Shown here piece after piece: positions 1 through 8,759 of a stretch of DNA of 64,000 nucleotides. The notes under the pieces are model-generated. The model ran no database searches, had not been told where the DNA came from, and saw only the letters and a program-made list of their open reading frames with translations. Source of the DNA: Streptomyces sp. NBC_00536 (GTDB lineage Bacteria; Actinomycetota; Actinomycetes; Streptomycetales; Streptomycetaceae); NCBI RefSeq assembly GCF_036346295.1, contig NZ_CP107819.1, forward strand, positions 992,001 through 1,056,000. The letters run 5' to 3'. Made by a program: the position numbers and the translations under genes. The first letter of the stretch is position 1, and each line of letters opens with the position of its first letter.

Positions 1-1360
1 GCTCCCGCCCCTGCCCCTGCCCGCGGTCCAGCGCGTGCAGCGCCTTCCGGGCCAGCGGGTACGTACGCACCAGGTCGGCCAGGTTCGTCGAGCCGCGGGT
101 GATCCGGGCGAACGCCCGCCAGGCCGGCCCGAACCCGATGAGCGCGGTGTGCAGCACACCCGGCCGTGCCACGAACACGCCCAGCATCCGCTTGCCGACG
201 CCCATCTCCACGCCGAGCCCGGCCTTGACGGCGAAGGCGTAGTTGAGGGCCTGGCGCCGCGCGTCCACCGCGTCCGGCGCCTCGGAGATCTTCACGGCCC
301 ACTCCCCCGCGAGCCGTCCGGAGCGCAGCGCGAAGGAGATGCCCTCGCGGGTCCACGGTTCCAGCAGCCCGGCCGCGTCGCCCGCGACCAGCACCCGGCC
401 GCGCGAGAGCGGCGAATGCGGCGTGCGGCAGCGGGTCAGGTGCCCGGAGGAGACGGAGGCTTCGAAACCGGCCAGCCCCAGCCGGGCGATGAAGTCCTCC
501 AGGTAGCGCTTGGTCGCCGCGCCCTCGCCCTTCGCCGAGATCACTCCGACGGTGAGGGTGTCGCCCTTGGGGAAGACCCAGCCGTAACTGCCGGGCAGGG
601 GGCCCCAGTCGATCAGGACCCGGCCCTTCCAGTCCTCGGCCACGGTCGGCGGGACCGGGATCTCCGCTTCCAGGCCCAGGTCGACCTGGTCCATCTCGAC
701 CCCGACGTGGGCACCGATCCGGCTCGCGCTGCCGTCCGCGCCGATGACGGCGCGGCCCAGGACGGTCTCCCCGTCCGCCAGCACCACGGCGACCGTGCGC
801 CGGTCGGGCACCGCCGGACCGTGCTGCTCGACGCGCGAGACGGCTGTGCCGGTGCGTACGGTCGCGCCCGCCTTCTCGGCCTCGGCGACCAGCCCGGCGT
901 CGAACCCGGCGCGGTTGACGAGGCCGAACAGCATGGTCTTGGAGCGGCGGGTCCGGGTCAGTCTGCCGTTGAGGGAGAAGGTGACCGCGTGGATGCGGTC
1001 CTCCAGCGGCAGCACGAAGCCCGGCGGCAGCGCGTCCCGCGAGGGCCCGATGATCCCGCCGCCGCAGGTCTTGTAGCGGGGCAGTTCGGCCTTCTCCAGC
1101 AGCAGCACCCGTCGCCCGGCGGCGGCCGCGGCGTGCGCGGCCGAGGCTCCGGCCGGTCCGGCGCCGACCACGATCACGTCCCAGACGTCGTCCGGTACCT
1201 GCGCCCCGTCGGTCACCTGCGGCCCGTCGGTCACCTCCGCCACTTCGCCCGCCCCCTGCGCGTCCTGCCCTGCGTCGCCCGCGTCGCCCGCGCTGCCCGC
1301 ATTGCCTGCGTCGCCCGCGCCGCCTTCATTGCCCGCGCCGTGTACGTCGTCGCTGCTCAC
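1..1360 (-). CDS. Geranylgeranyl reductase family FAD-dependent oxidoreductase (C terminus outside window)
   Basis: The gene runs off the left edge, so its C terminus is missing. Reverse translation gives a Gly/Ala/Asp-rich N-terminal tail of about 60 residues, then the Rossmann FAD motif VIVVGAGPAGASAA, a CGGGI segment typical of geranylgeranyl-reductase-type flavoproteins, and the second FAD motif LVAGDAAGLLEPWTREG near residue 325. Family members reduce isoprenoid double bonds in lipids, quinones or carotenoids; the substrate here cannot be told. The GTG start at 1360 was chosen because it has an AGGAG-like site upstream and keeps the FAD fold intact. It is transcribed divergently from the M20 peptidase gene. 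Confidence 0.88.
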   Translation of the reverse strand, partial: MSSDDVHGAGNEGGAGDAGNAGSAGDAGDAGQDAQGAGEVAEVTDGPQVTDGAQVPDDVWDVIVVGAGPAGASAAHAAAAAGRRVLLLEKAELPRYKTCGGGIIGPSRDALPPGFVLPLEDRIHAVTFSLNGRLTRTRRSKTMLFGLVNRAGFDAGLVAEAEKAGATVRTGTAVSRVEQHGPAVPDRRTVAVVLADGETVLGRAVIGADGSASRIGAHVGVEMDQVDLGLEAEIPVPPTVAEDWKGRVLIDWGPLPGSYGWVFPKGDTLTVGVISAKGEGAATKRYLEDFIARLGLAGFEASVSSGHLTRCRTPHSPLSRGRVLVAGDAAGLLEPWTREGISFALRSGRLAGEWAVKISEAPDAVDARRQALNYAFAVKAGLGVEMGVGKRMLGVFVARPGVLHTALIGFGPAWRAFARITRGSTNLADLVRTYPLARKALHALDRGQGQGRE

Positions 1361-1388
1361 GATGTGCTGCTGCTCCTGATCACGCGTT

Positions 1389-1421
1389 GGTCCCGTTGGT
1401 CCCGACGGTCCCGGGGTCCCG
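1389..1421. repeat. Four short GGTCCCG repeats upstream of the reductase gene
   Basis: GGTCCCG occurs at 1389, 1398, 1407 and 1415, spaced 9, 9 and 8 bases, just upstream of the leftward reductase start. It may be simple slippage or a binding array; nothing else supports a function. Confidence 0.4.
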
Positions 1422-1483
1422 ATGCCGGGGAAATCCTACGGCGCGAGTCCGGCTCACCCCGCTGTGGGAGGATCGGACCGTCA

Positions 1484-1502
1484 TACGCCGTAATCCGGCG
1501 TA
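1484..1502. promoter_or_regulatory. Inverted repeat TACGCCG-N5-CGGCGTA in the divergent promoter region
   Basis: Perfect 7-bp arms (1484-1490 and 1496-1502) lie about 65 bases upstream of the dipeptidase start, between divergent genes. The form and position suit a dimeric repressor site. No regulator gene adjoins it, so the binder is unknown. Confidence 0.4.
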
Positions 1503-1566
1503 CGCACGCATGCCCGTATCCCCGCCCGTACGCACAACAAACGTCGCACCCAAAAGGAGCGTGCCC

Positions 1567-2931
1567 ATGTCGACCGATCCGATCGTCGAGACCGTCGCCT
1601 CGCTGATGCCCCGCGCCAAGCAGGAGCTTGCCGAGCTGGTGGCCTTCCAGTCGGTTGCGGACTGGGCGCAGTTCCCCAAGAGCGAGAGCGAGGGCGCCGC
1701 GAACTGGGTGGCCGACGCGCTGCGCGCCGAGGGCTTCCAGGACGTGGCGCTGCTCGACACCCCGGACGGCACCCAGTCGGTGTACGGCTTCCTGCCCGGT
1801 CCGGCGGACGCCCCCACCGTTCTGCTCTACGCCCACTACGACGTCCAGCCGCCGCTCGACGACGCGGCCTGGATCTCCCCCGCCTTCGAGCTGACCGAGC
1901 GCGACGGCCGCTGGTACGGGCGCGGCTCGGCCGACTGCAAGGGCGGGTTCATCATGCACCTGCTGGCGCTGCGCGCGCTCAAGGCCAACGGCGGGGTCCC
2001 CGTCAGCGTGAAGGTCATCGTCGAGGGCTCCGAGGAGCAGGGCACCGGCGGCCTCCAGCGGTACGCCGAGGCGCACCCGGAGCTGCTGACCGCCGATGCC
2101 ATCGTCATCGGTGACGCGGGCAACTTCCGTCTGGGTCTGCCGACGGTGACCGCGACCCTGCGCGGGATGACCCTCATCAAGGTCAAGATCGACACCCTGG
2201 GCGGGAACCTGCACTCCGGGATGTTCGGCGGCGCCGCCCCGGACGCGCTGGCCGCGCTGATCCGGGTGCTGGACTCGCTGCGCGCCGCCGACGGTTCGAC
2301 CACGGTGGACGGTCTCGCCGCGGACGCCGTGTGGGAGGGCCTGCAGTACCCGGAGGCGGACTTCCGCGCCGACGCGCGGGTACTGGACGGGGTCGAGCTG
2401 ATCGGCGACGGCACGGTCGCCGACCGGCTGTGGGCCCGTCCGGCCGTGACCGTGCTGGGCATCGACTGCCCGCCGGTGGTGGGCGCCACCCCGTCGGTGC
2501 ACGCCGGTGCGGGCGCGCTGATCAGCCTGCGCGTGCCGCCGGGCGTGGACGTCGCCGATGCGATCAAGCTGCTGGAGGCGCACCTGGTGGCGCACACCCC
2601 GTGGCAGGCGCGCCTCGAACTCGAAGTCGTCGGCCAGGGCCAGCCGTTCCAGGCGAAGACCGACAGCCCGGCGTACGCGTCGATGCGCGCCGCCATGCAG
2701 GTGGCGTACCCCGGCCAGGAGATGCAGATCAGCGGCATGGGCGGATCGATTCCGCTGTGCAACACGCTGACCTCGCTCTACCCCGAGGCCGAGATGCTGC
2801 TGATCGGGCTGAGCGAGCCGGAGGCGCAGATCCACGCGGTCAACGAGAGCGTGTCGCCGGAGGAGCTGGAGCGGCTCTCGGTCACCGAGGCGCTGTTCCT
2901 GGTGAACTACGCGGAGTCCAGGCGCGGCTGA
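1567..2931 (+). CDS. M20 family dipeptidase
   Basis: Metal-dependent peptidase of 454 aa that probably cleaves dipeptides or acyl-amino acids in the cytoplasm. The M20 dizinc signature is visible in order: AHYDVQP near residue 89, RGSADCKGG near 118, EGSEEQGTGG near 154, an IGDAG segment, and a C-terminal IHAVNE supplying the last His. The dimerisation (lid) domain fits between about residues 195 and 310. The ATG at 1567 is preceded by AAAAGGAGC with ideal spacing, so the longer reading frame back to 1387 is not used. A strong hairpin at 2977-3005 follows the gene. Confidence 0.93.
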   Translation: MSTDPIVETVASLMPRAKQELAELVAFQSVADWAQFPKSESEGAANWVADALRAEGFQDVALLDTPDGTQSVYGFLPGPADAPTVLLYAHYDVQPPLDDAAWISPAFELTERDGRWYGRGSADCKGGFIMHLLALRALKANGGVPVSVKVIVEGSEEQGTGGLQRYAEAHPELLTADAIVIGDAGNFRLGLPTVTATLRGMTLIKVKIDTLGGNLHSGMFGGAAPDALAALIRVLDSLRAADGSTTVDGLAADAVWEGLQYPEADFRADARVLDGVELIGDGTVADRLWARPAVTVLGIDCPPVVGATPSVHAGAGALISLRVPPGVDVADAIKLLEAHLVAHTPWQARLELEVVGQGQPFQAKTDSPAYASMRAAMQVAYPGQEMQISGMGGSIPLCNTLTSLYPEAEMLLIGLSEPEAQIHAVNESVSPEELERLSVTEALFLVNYAESRRG

Positions 2932-2976
2932 GACCGTCCCGGTCTCCCGCCCGCATCCGCTCGTATCCGCTCGTAT

Positions 2977-3005
2977 CCGCCCAGGGCGCACTGCGCTCTG
3001 GGCGG
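2977..3005 (+). terminator. Hairpin terminator after the M20 peptidase gene
   Basis: Arms of 13 bases (2977-2989 and 2993-3005, one mismatch) flank a 3-base loop, 45 bases after the stop codon. There is no U-tract, as usual in Streptomyces. The two and a half copies of ATCCGCTCGT just before it are a small tandem repeat. Confidence 0.6.
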
Positions 3006-3063
3006 AGTCCGCTGCGGGTGAAGCGGCCCGCTCCGGGGGCGTGGTGGAGCGTACGTTCGCTCC

Positions 3064-3759
3064 ATGGATCTCGTGGACGTCATCCCGCGGCGGCTGTACA
3101 TGCTCCGCCACCCCATCGGCCAGGCCTACTTGTGGCGCGACGGTGAGGCGCTGACCCTGATCGACTCCGGCCCGGCGGGCTCCGCCGCCGGGACCGAGGA
3201 GGCGATCCGCTCCCTGGGGCTGCGCCCCGAACGCCTGGAGCGGATCGTGCTGACGCACTGTCACCGCGACCACGTCGGCGGCGCGGGTGAACTGGCCGCC
3301 CGCTGGGGCGCTTCGGTGGTGGCGCACCGCCTCGACGCACCGGTGATCCGCGGCGAGCTGCCGGTGCCGGAGCCGGTGCTCCTCGACTGGGAGGTCCCGT
3401 TGTACGAGCACGGGCTCACCGTCCCCGAGGCGCCGCCGACCCCGGTGGACCGGGAGGTGGAGGACGGCGAGGCGCTGGACTTCGGGGACGGGGCGTACGT
3501 CGTGCACGCGCCCGGGCACACCGACGGCAGCATCGGCGTCCATCTCCCGCGCCACGGCGTGCTGTTCACCGGTGACGCCGTGGCGGCGGTGGGACAGGTG
3601 ATGCTCGGGGTGTTCAACGTGGACCGGGCCCGCGCCCTGGAGTCGCTGCGGCGGCTGGCCTCCCTCGCCCCGTCGGTGGCCTGCTTCGGGCACGGCGATC
3701 CGGTCACCGAGCACACCGCGGCCGCCCTGAAGGCAGCCGCGGAAGAGACCTCCGGCTGA
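3064..3759 (+). CDS. MBL-fold metallo-hydrolase
   Basis: 231-aa metallo-beta-lactamase fold protein. The metal ligands are all present: THCHRDHVGG near residue 62, HAPGHTDGSIG near 150, FTGDAV near 168 and a final CFGHGDP near 209. This pattern is that of glyoxalase II-like hydrolases acting on thioesters, lactones or phosphoesters; the substrate cannot be assigned. The ATG follows a GGAGCG stretch at rather long spacing. It stands alone, after a terminator and before the convergent TmrB-NUDIX gene. Confidence 0.88.
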   Translation: MDLVDVIPRRLYMLRHPIGQAYLWRDGEALTLIDSGPAGSAAGTEEAIRSLGLRPERLERIVLTHCHRDHVGGAGELAARWGASVVAHRLDAPVIRGELPVPEPVLLDWEVPLYEHGLTVPEAPPTPVDREVEDGEALDFGDGAYVVHAPGHTDGSIGVHLPRHGVLFTGDAVAAVGQVMLGVFNVDRARALESLRRLASLAPSVACFGHGDPVTEHTAAALKAAAEETSG

Positions 3760-3811
3760 GCTTGGGACAGTCCCCCGGAGGCGGGCCGTCAGGGGGTGAC
3801 GGGTCAGGCCG

Positions 3812-4825
3812 TCACGGCGTGCCGACCGGGACCCCCGCCTCCAGGTTCAGGACGGTCGCCCGCTCCCGCGCCCGCAGCGCCCAGCGCAGCCGTTCGAAAC
3901 GGTTCTTCGGGAGCAGCCCGGCCGCCTCCGCCTCGGTGACGAACCGCCAGGCCCGCAGCTCGGGACCCGGCAGCCGGACCCGCGCCGCCGCCTCCGGGGA
4001 CAGCCGGCCCCCGTCGAAGATCAGCCGCAGCCCGCCGTAGGCCGGGGAGCAGGGCGGTTCCCAGTCGATGACCAGTAGCCCGGGCGGGTGGTCGAGTACG
4101 ACGCCCAGTTCCTCGGCGACCTCCCGCACCCCCGCCCGGGCGGGCGCCTCCCCGGCCTCGACCACTCCGCCGGGGAACTCCCAGCCGGGCTTGTACGTCG
4201 GATCCACCAGGAGCACCCGGTCGTGCTCGTCGAAGAGCAGCACCCCGGCGGCGACGGTCTCGGCGGTGGGTTCCGGTGTCTGCACGATGTCGCAGAGCGC
4301 GACCTCGTCGGAGCGCAGCGCCTCGGCGATGCGGCGCGCGGTCTCCCGGGGCGTCAGGGCGCCGTTGTCGACGACGTGCGCGTCGGCGGTGAGCCAGCCG
4401 AGCGCCTGGCGGTAGGGCGCGAGGTGCGCGTACGCCCACTCCCGGGCTTCGCCGCGGGCGGCGATCCGCTGACGCAGGATCGTTTCCTCAGGGGCCAGCA
4501 GCACGTGCCGGACCGCGATCCGACGGGCGGCGAGCGCGCCGAAGATCTCGTCGCGGTACTCCTGGCGCAGCAGAGTCATGGGCACCACGAGCACCCCGCC
4601 CACCTCGGCCAGCAGCGCGGCGGCCGTGTCCACGACCAGGCGCCGCCAGCTCGGCAGGTCCTGGTAGTCGGACACCTCGTCGAGCCGCTCGCGCGGCAGC
4701 AGGAGCCGGAGGGCGTCACCGACGGTCTCGGGGTCGTACAGGGTGGCGTCCGGCAGCAGCCCGGTCAGTTCACGGGCCGTGCTGGTCTTCCCGGCCCCGA
4801 AAGTGCCGTTGATCCAGACAATCAC
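3812..4825 (-). CDS. TmrB-like P-loop ATPase fused to a NUDIX hydrolase
   Basis: Two domains in 337 aa. Residues 1-175 begin IVWINGTFGAGKTSTA, a Walker A motif in the form found in TmrB-type (tunicamycin resistance) and related small-molecule kinase-like ATPases. Residues about 190-335 are a NUDIX domain with a complete box: GGVVEAGEAPARAGVREVAE followed by ELG, matching GX5EX7REUXEEXGU. NUDIX enzymes cleave nucleoside diphosphates linked to another group. The GTG at 4825 was chosen because a GGGAAGAGGGG ribosome site precedes it and the Walker motif then starts at residue 7; an upstream GTG at 4885 would add an unconserved tail. Resistance, nucleotide clean-up or nucleotide kinase roles are all possible. 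Confidence 0.85.
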   Translation of the reverse strand: MIVWINGTFGAGKTSTARELTGLLPDATLYDPETVGDALRLLLPRERLDEVSDYQDLPSWRRLVVDTAAALLAEVGGVLVVPMTLLRQEYRDEIFGALAARRIAVRHVLLAPEETILRQRIAARGEAREWAYAHLAPYRQALGWLTADAHVVDNGALTPRETARRIAEALRSDEVALCDIVQTPEPTAETVAAGVLLFDEHDRVLLVDPTYKPGWEFPGGVVEAGEAPARAGVREVAEELGVVLDHPPGLLVIDWEPPCSPAYGGLRLIFDGGRLSPEAAARVRLPGPELRAWRFVTEAEAAGLLPKNRFERLRWALRARERATVLNLEAGVPVGTP

Positions 4826-4994
4826 GATTACCCCTCTTCCCGAGACACCCTCGGCTCGTCCGAACCCCCAGTGGCTTGCCCGCACCAGCCCGTCGCGGAA
4901 ACCCGGTAATCGGCCGAGGTGCTTATCCTCAAGGTCAGCGCGTCGTGCCAGGGCGCGCGACCGCCGTGCCCGCCACCACCGGAGGTTCCCCGCC

Positions 4995-6038
4995 GTGCCG
5001 CACTCCCGCCCTTCGCCCGAGCCCCGCTACGGCCGGCGGCCGACGATGAAGGACGTGGCGACCCGGGCGGGGGTCGGTCTGAAGACCGTGTCCCGGGTCG
5101 TCAACGACGAGCCCGGGGTCACCCCCGACACCGAGAAGCGGGTCCACGACGCCATCGAGGAGCTGGGGTTCCGGCGCAACGACAGTGCGCGGGTGCTCCG
5201 CAAGGGGCGTACGGCGACGGTCGGGCTGGTCCTGGAGGATCTCGCCGACCCGTTCTACGGGCCGCTGAACCGGGCGGTGGAGGAGGTCGCACGGGCCAAC
5301 GGCGCCCTGCTCATCAACGGTTCCAGCGCCGAGGACCCGGACCGGGAGCGGGAGTTGGCGCTCGCCCTGTGCGCGCGCCGGGTGGACGGGCTGATCGTCA
5401 TCCCGGCCGGGGACGACCACCGCTATCTGGAGCCGGAGATCCGGGCCGGGGTGGCGACGGTGTTCGTGGACCGCCCGGCGGGCCGGATCGACGCGGACGT
5501 GGTGCTCTCGGACAGCTTCGGCGGCGCCCGCGACGGAGTGGCCCACCTGATCGCGCACGGCCACCGCCGGATCGGTTTCATCGGCGACCACCCCCGCATC
5601 CACACGGCCACGGAGCGGCTGCGCGGCTACCGGGCGGCCATGGCGGCGGCCGGGCTCGCGGTGGACGGGGCCTGGGAGTCCCTCGGCTCGACCACCCCGG
5701 AGCGGGTCACCGCGGCGGCCACGGCCATGCTCGCGGGCCCGGACCCGGTCACCGCCGTCTTCGCGGGCAACAACCGGGTGACGGTGACGCTGGTACGGGT
5801 CCTGGCCTCGGCCGCCGCCGCGGGAGCGCGCCCGGTGGCGCTGGTGGGCTTCGACGACTTCGAACTCGCGGACCTGATCCGCCCCGCCGTCACCGTGGTC
5901 GCCCAGGACGCGGCGGCCCTGGGCCGGGTCGCGACCGAACGCCTCTTCCAGCGCCTGGCCGGTGCGGACCTGCCGCCGGCCCGGATCGAACTCCCGACCC
6001 GCCTGATCGCCCGCGGCTCGGGCGAGATCCGTCCCTGA
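4995..6038 (+). CDS. LacI family transcriptional regulator
   Basis: 347-aa sugar-type repressor. The N-terminal helix-turn-helix reads MKDVATRAGVGLKTVSRVVN at about residues 18-37, followed by the hinge (FRRNDSARVLRKG) and a periplasmic-binding-like effector domain starting TVGLVLEDLADPFYG. The GTG start at 4995 has GGAGG ten bases upstream. The N-terminal 17 residues before the HTH are Pro/Arg rich and unconserved. No sugar transporter or glycosidase lies beside it, so its target is not evident; the divergent neighbour is the TmrB-NUDIX gene. Confidence 0.93.
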   Translation: MPHSRPSPEPRYGRRPTMKDVATRAGVGLKTVSRVVNDEPGVTPDTEKRVHDAIEELGFRRNDSARVLRKGRTATVGLVLEDLADPFYGPLNRAVEEVARANGALLINGSSAEDPDRERELALALCARRVDGLIVIPAGDDHRYLEPEIRAGVATVFVDRPAGRIDADVVLSDSFGGARDGVAHLIAHGHRRIGFIGDHPRIHTATERLRGYRAAMAAAGLAVDGAWESLGSTTPERVTAAATAMLAGPDPVTAVFAGNNRVTVTLVRVLASAAAAGARPVALVGFDDFELADLIRPAVTVVAQDAAALGRVATERLFQRLAGADLPPARIELPTRLIARGSGEIRP

Positions 6039-6051
6039 CGCCCCGTGAGCC

Positions 6052-6255
6052 TCACCGGATGAGGCCGCGCAGGACCGGCACCGCGCCGCCCGCGGCGGTG
6101 AGCCCCGCCAGGACGGCCAGCGCCGTGTGAGTGCCGCCGAGGTGGGTCAGTACGCCCACCGCGCAGCCGATCAGTGCGGCGGTCACGAGGACGAAAGCGG
6201 TGTGCAGGGTCAGGAAGGGTTCGGGGAGCGACGGGTCCGTCGGCGAGTTCGTCAT
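6052..6255 (-). CDS. Small two-helix membrane protein
   Basis: 67-aa protein with a short polar N terminus (MTNSPTDPSLPEP) and two hydrophobic helices, roughly residues 17-36 and 43-61, joined by a Gly/Thr/His turn and ending in Arg. I do not recognise a named family, but third-position GC is that of a real gene and the layout is that of a small integral membrane protein. It converges with the LacI gene with 13 bases between stops. Confidence 0.65.
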   Translation of the reverse strand: MTNSPTDPSLPEPFLTLHTAFVLVTAALIGCAVGVLTHLGGTHTALAVLAGLTAAGGAVPVLRGLIR

Positions 6256-6414
6256 GGTCCGATGTCAGCAGCCCGCGCGTCCCCAAAGCGTCGGTACCGA
6301 ACGAAGCCGGACGACTTCGGATCGACCCCGAACCCCCGCGAACGGCGCGGGTGTTCCGTTCTGTTCGGCGAAGTCCGGGACCGGACGGCCGGAGCCGTTC
6401 TAGCCTGGTGCGCG

Positions 6415-8697
6415 ATGGATCCACAGAGCACGTTCGACGAGGAACTCCAGACCTTCGCCGCCCGGTTGCGCGCCCTGCGCCTCGAACGCGGGAAGCGCTC
6501 CTACCGGGAACTCGCGGCCCGTGCCGCGCGCTCCGGCACCGCCATCCGGCTGCCGGTGGCGACCCAGAGCGACGCCTTCCGCGGCAAGCGGATGCTGGGC
6601 TTCGACACACTGATGGGGCTCGTACGGATCCTGTACTCCTACGACGAGTACGGCCAGGAGATCGCGGTACCGCCGCACTCCGCCCCGGAGTTGGAGCGGT
6701 GGCGCCGCGACTGGCGCGCCCTGGCCGCACGGCAGCCGACGGCCCCGGGCAGGCCGAAGACCGCGCCCCGTCCCATGTCCGGGCCCGCGCCCCATCCCGT
6801 GCATGAGCCCTCCCCGGACTCCGAGGGACGCGAAGCACCCTCCCCCGAAGCCTTGTTCACCCCGGTCCGTCGCTTGGCCGAACACCCCGACACCACCTGG
6901 AGCGTGGCCTTCTCCGCGGACGGCAGCCTGATCGCCACCACCTGCGAGGACGACCGGGTACGGCTCTGGAACACCGCTACGGGGAAGGAGTCCGGCGAGC
7001 CGCTCCCCGGGACCTTCCCCGTCGTGTTCACCCCGGAGGGCCGGATCCTGGTGGTGGACGCCGGGGACCGCTCGGCGGTCCGGCCCTACGACGTCGCGAC
7101 CCTGCGCCAGGACGGGCCCGCCCTGACCCGAGGAGTCCCGCCGATCCGTGCGATGGTCCACCAACCCGACTCGGGCGGAGTGGTCCTGCTCGGCTTCGGC
7201 GGGGGCGTACTGCTCTGGAACCCGGCGATCGGCGACCACAGCATCCCGTTCCAACCCGGCCCCGATGGGCCGCGCGCGCTCACCCGCACCGTCGACGGAC
7301 GTCTCCTCGCCGCCGGGCCCGGCGGCGGGGTGTGGGATCTGTTCCAGGAGCGACCCAGGGTCGAGGAGCCCCTTGTCCCGCCCGTGGAGGGGGCGGGGGT
7401 GATGGCCCTCTCGCCTGACGGCCGGATGGTCGCCTTCGGCCGCCCCGACGGCAGCGCGGGCCTGCTGGGCACACGGCCCGGCGCCCCGGTCCGCCCCCTC
7501 ACCGGTCACCGGGACTCGGTCAACGCGCTGGCCTTCTCGCCCGACAGCCGACTGCTCGCCAGTACCTCCGCCGACGGAACGGTCCGGCTCTGGGACGCCC
7601 GTACCGGCCTCCCGGCCGCCCCGCCGCTCACCGAGCACTCCGGCGCCGTCAACGGGGTGACCTTCTCGCCCGACGGGCGGTTGCTCGCCACCGCTTCGGA
7701 CGACCGGACGGTGGTCCTGTACGAACGGGTGGCCACCGCCCCGGCGTCCACGCTCGCCGCCCGCGCGCTGACCACTGCGCTGCGTGCCCGACGTCCGGCC
7801 CAGTTGCCGATCGTGGATGCCGGAGCGGCCATCGTCCGGGCGGCCTTCGCGCCCTCCGGCCAGATCCTGGCCACAACCACGAGCGAGCGGTCCGTGCTCC
7901 TGTGGGATCCGGTCTCCGGGCATGCCCTCGGTTCCCCGCTCACCGACCCGCCCACCCTGCCCTGGGCCTTGGCCTTCTCACCGGACGGCTCGCTCCTGGC
8001 CACCGCGTCCGCCGACCGGTCGCTGTGCCTGCGCGATCCGCACTGGCCGGTGTCGCACCGGACCGTCGGGACGGGGCATACCGCCGCGGTGAAGAAGATC
8101 GCGTTCTCGCCGGACGGGCAGATGATGGCGACCGCCAGCGCCGACGCCACCATCCGGCTGTGGGACCCGGCCACCGGACGCCCCTTCGGCACCCCGCTGA
8201 CCGGGCACACGAACGAAGTCGTCGGGCTGGCCTTCTCACCCGACGGCTCGCATCTGGCCAGTGCGGGCGTGGACGGACAGATCCTGCTGTGGAGCCCACA
8301 CCGGCGGACCCTCGTGCCCCGTCTCCTCGACATCGGCTCGGGCACAGCCTGGTCCGTGGCTTTCTCGCCCGACGGCACCCGGCTCGCCGCGGCCCTGGCG
8401 GACGGCAGTGTGCGGCTCTGGGAACCGCTGACAGGTGAACCCCTCGACGTCAGCACCACCGCCCACACCGGCGCCGCCTACGACGTGGCCTTCTCACCAG
8501 ACGGGGAGGTGCTGGCCTCGGCCGGGGAGGACGGCGCGGTCCTGCTGTGGGACCTAGCCACCGGCGCCTGCGTCGGCTACGCCCTCCCCGGCCACGCCGC
8601 CGCCGTCAACGGCCTCGCCTTCTCCCCCGACAGCAGTCTGCTGGCCACGGCCGGGCGCGACGGCACCCTGCGGCGCTGGATCGTCGGGGACGGGTGA
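6415..8697 (+). CDS. N-terminal helical domain plus about a dozen WD40 repeats
   Basis: 760-aa protein. Residues 1-110 form a small helical domain (FAARLRALRLERGKRSYREL) like the HTH-type domain that precedes WD40 or NB-ARC regions in many actinobacterial signalling proteins. A Pro-rich linker leads to WD40 repeats from about residue 150; eleven or more FSPDG-type strands ending in LW (for example VAFSPDGTRLAAALADGSVR) suggest two seven-bladed propellers. The HTH-like part may bind DNA or a partner and the propellers probably scaffold proteins. ATG 6415 is 9 bases after a TAGCCT -10 sequence, so the leader is very short or absent. No caspase, kinase or NTPase is linked. Confidence 0.85.
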   Translation: MDPQSTFDEELQTFAARLRALRLERGKRSYRELAARAARSGTAIRLPVATQSDAFRGKRMLGFDTLMGLVRILYSYDEYGQEIAVPPHSAPELERWRRDWRALAARQPTAPGRPKTAPRPMSGPAPHPVHEPSPDSEGREAPSPEALFTPVRRLAEHPDTTWSVAFSADGSLIATTCEDDRVRLWNTATGKESGEPLPGTFPVVFTPEGRILVVDAGDRSAVRPYDVATLRQDGPALTRGVPPIRAMVHQPDSGGVVLLGFGGGVLLWNPAIGDHSIPFQPGPDGPRALTRTVDGRLLAAGPGGGVWDLFQERPRVEEPLVPPVEGAGVMALSPDGRMVAFGRPDGSAGLLGTRPGAPVRPLTGHRDSVNALAFSPDSRLLASTSADGTVRLWDARTGLPAAPPLTEHSGAVNGVTFSPDGRLLATASDDRTVVLYERVATAPASTLAARALTTALRARRPAQLPIVDAGAAIVRAAFAPSGQILATTTSERSVLLWDPVSGHALGSPLTDPPTLPWALAFSPDGSLLATASADRSLCLRDPHWPVSHRTVGTGHTAAVKKIAFSPDGQMMATASADATIRLWDPATGRPFGTPLTGHTNEVVGLAFSPDGSHLASAGVDGQILLWSPHRRTLVPRLLDIGSGTAWSVAFSPDGTRLAAALADGSVRLWEPLTGEPLDVSTTAHTGAAYDVAFSPDGEVLASAGEDGAVLLWDLATGACVGYALPGHAAAVNGLAFSPDSSLLATAGRDGTLRRWIVGDG

Positions 8698-8702
8698 AAC
8701 GG

Positions 8703-8743
8703 CCGCGGGGCCCGGCCGGAGTGGATCCGGCCGGGCCCCGCGG
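8703..8743. terminator. Bidirectional terminator between convergent genes
   Basis: A perfect 18-bp stem (8703-8720 with 8726-8743) and a GTGGA loop lie between the stops of the WD40 gene and the DUF6986 gene, serving both strands. Confidence 0.9.
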
Positions 8744-8759
8744 GTCGTGGCGTCGTGGC

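Noticed and set aside
35..1606. Long + strand ORF opposite the geranylgeranyl reductase gene
   Set aside because: It is antisense to a conserved flavoprotein and has no family-like motif; in high-GC DNA such shadows are expected.
6127..6414. N-terminal extension of the WD40 gene
   Set aside because: The upstream frame is antisense to the small membrane protein and then enters the promoter; the ATG at 6415 with a close -10 is preferred.
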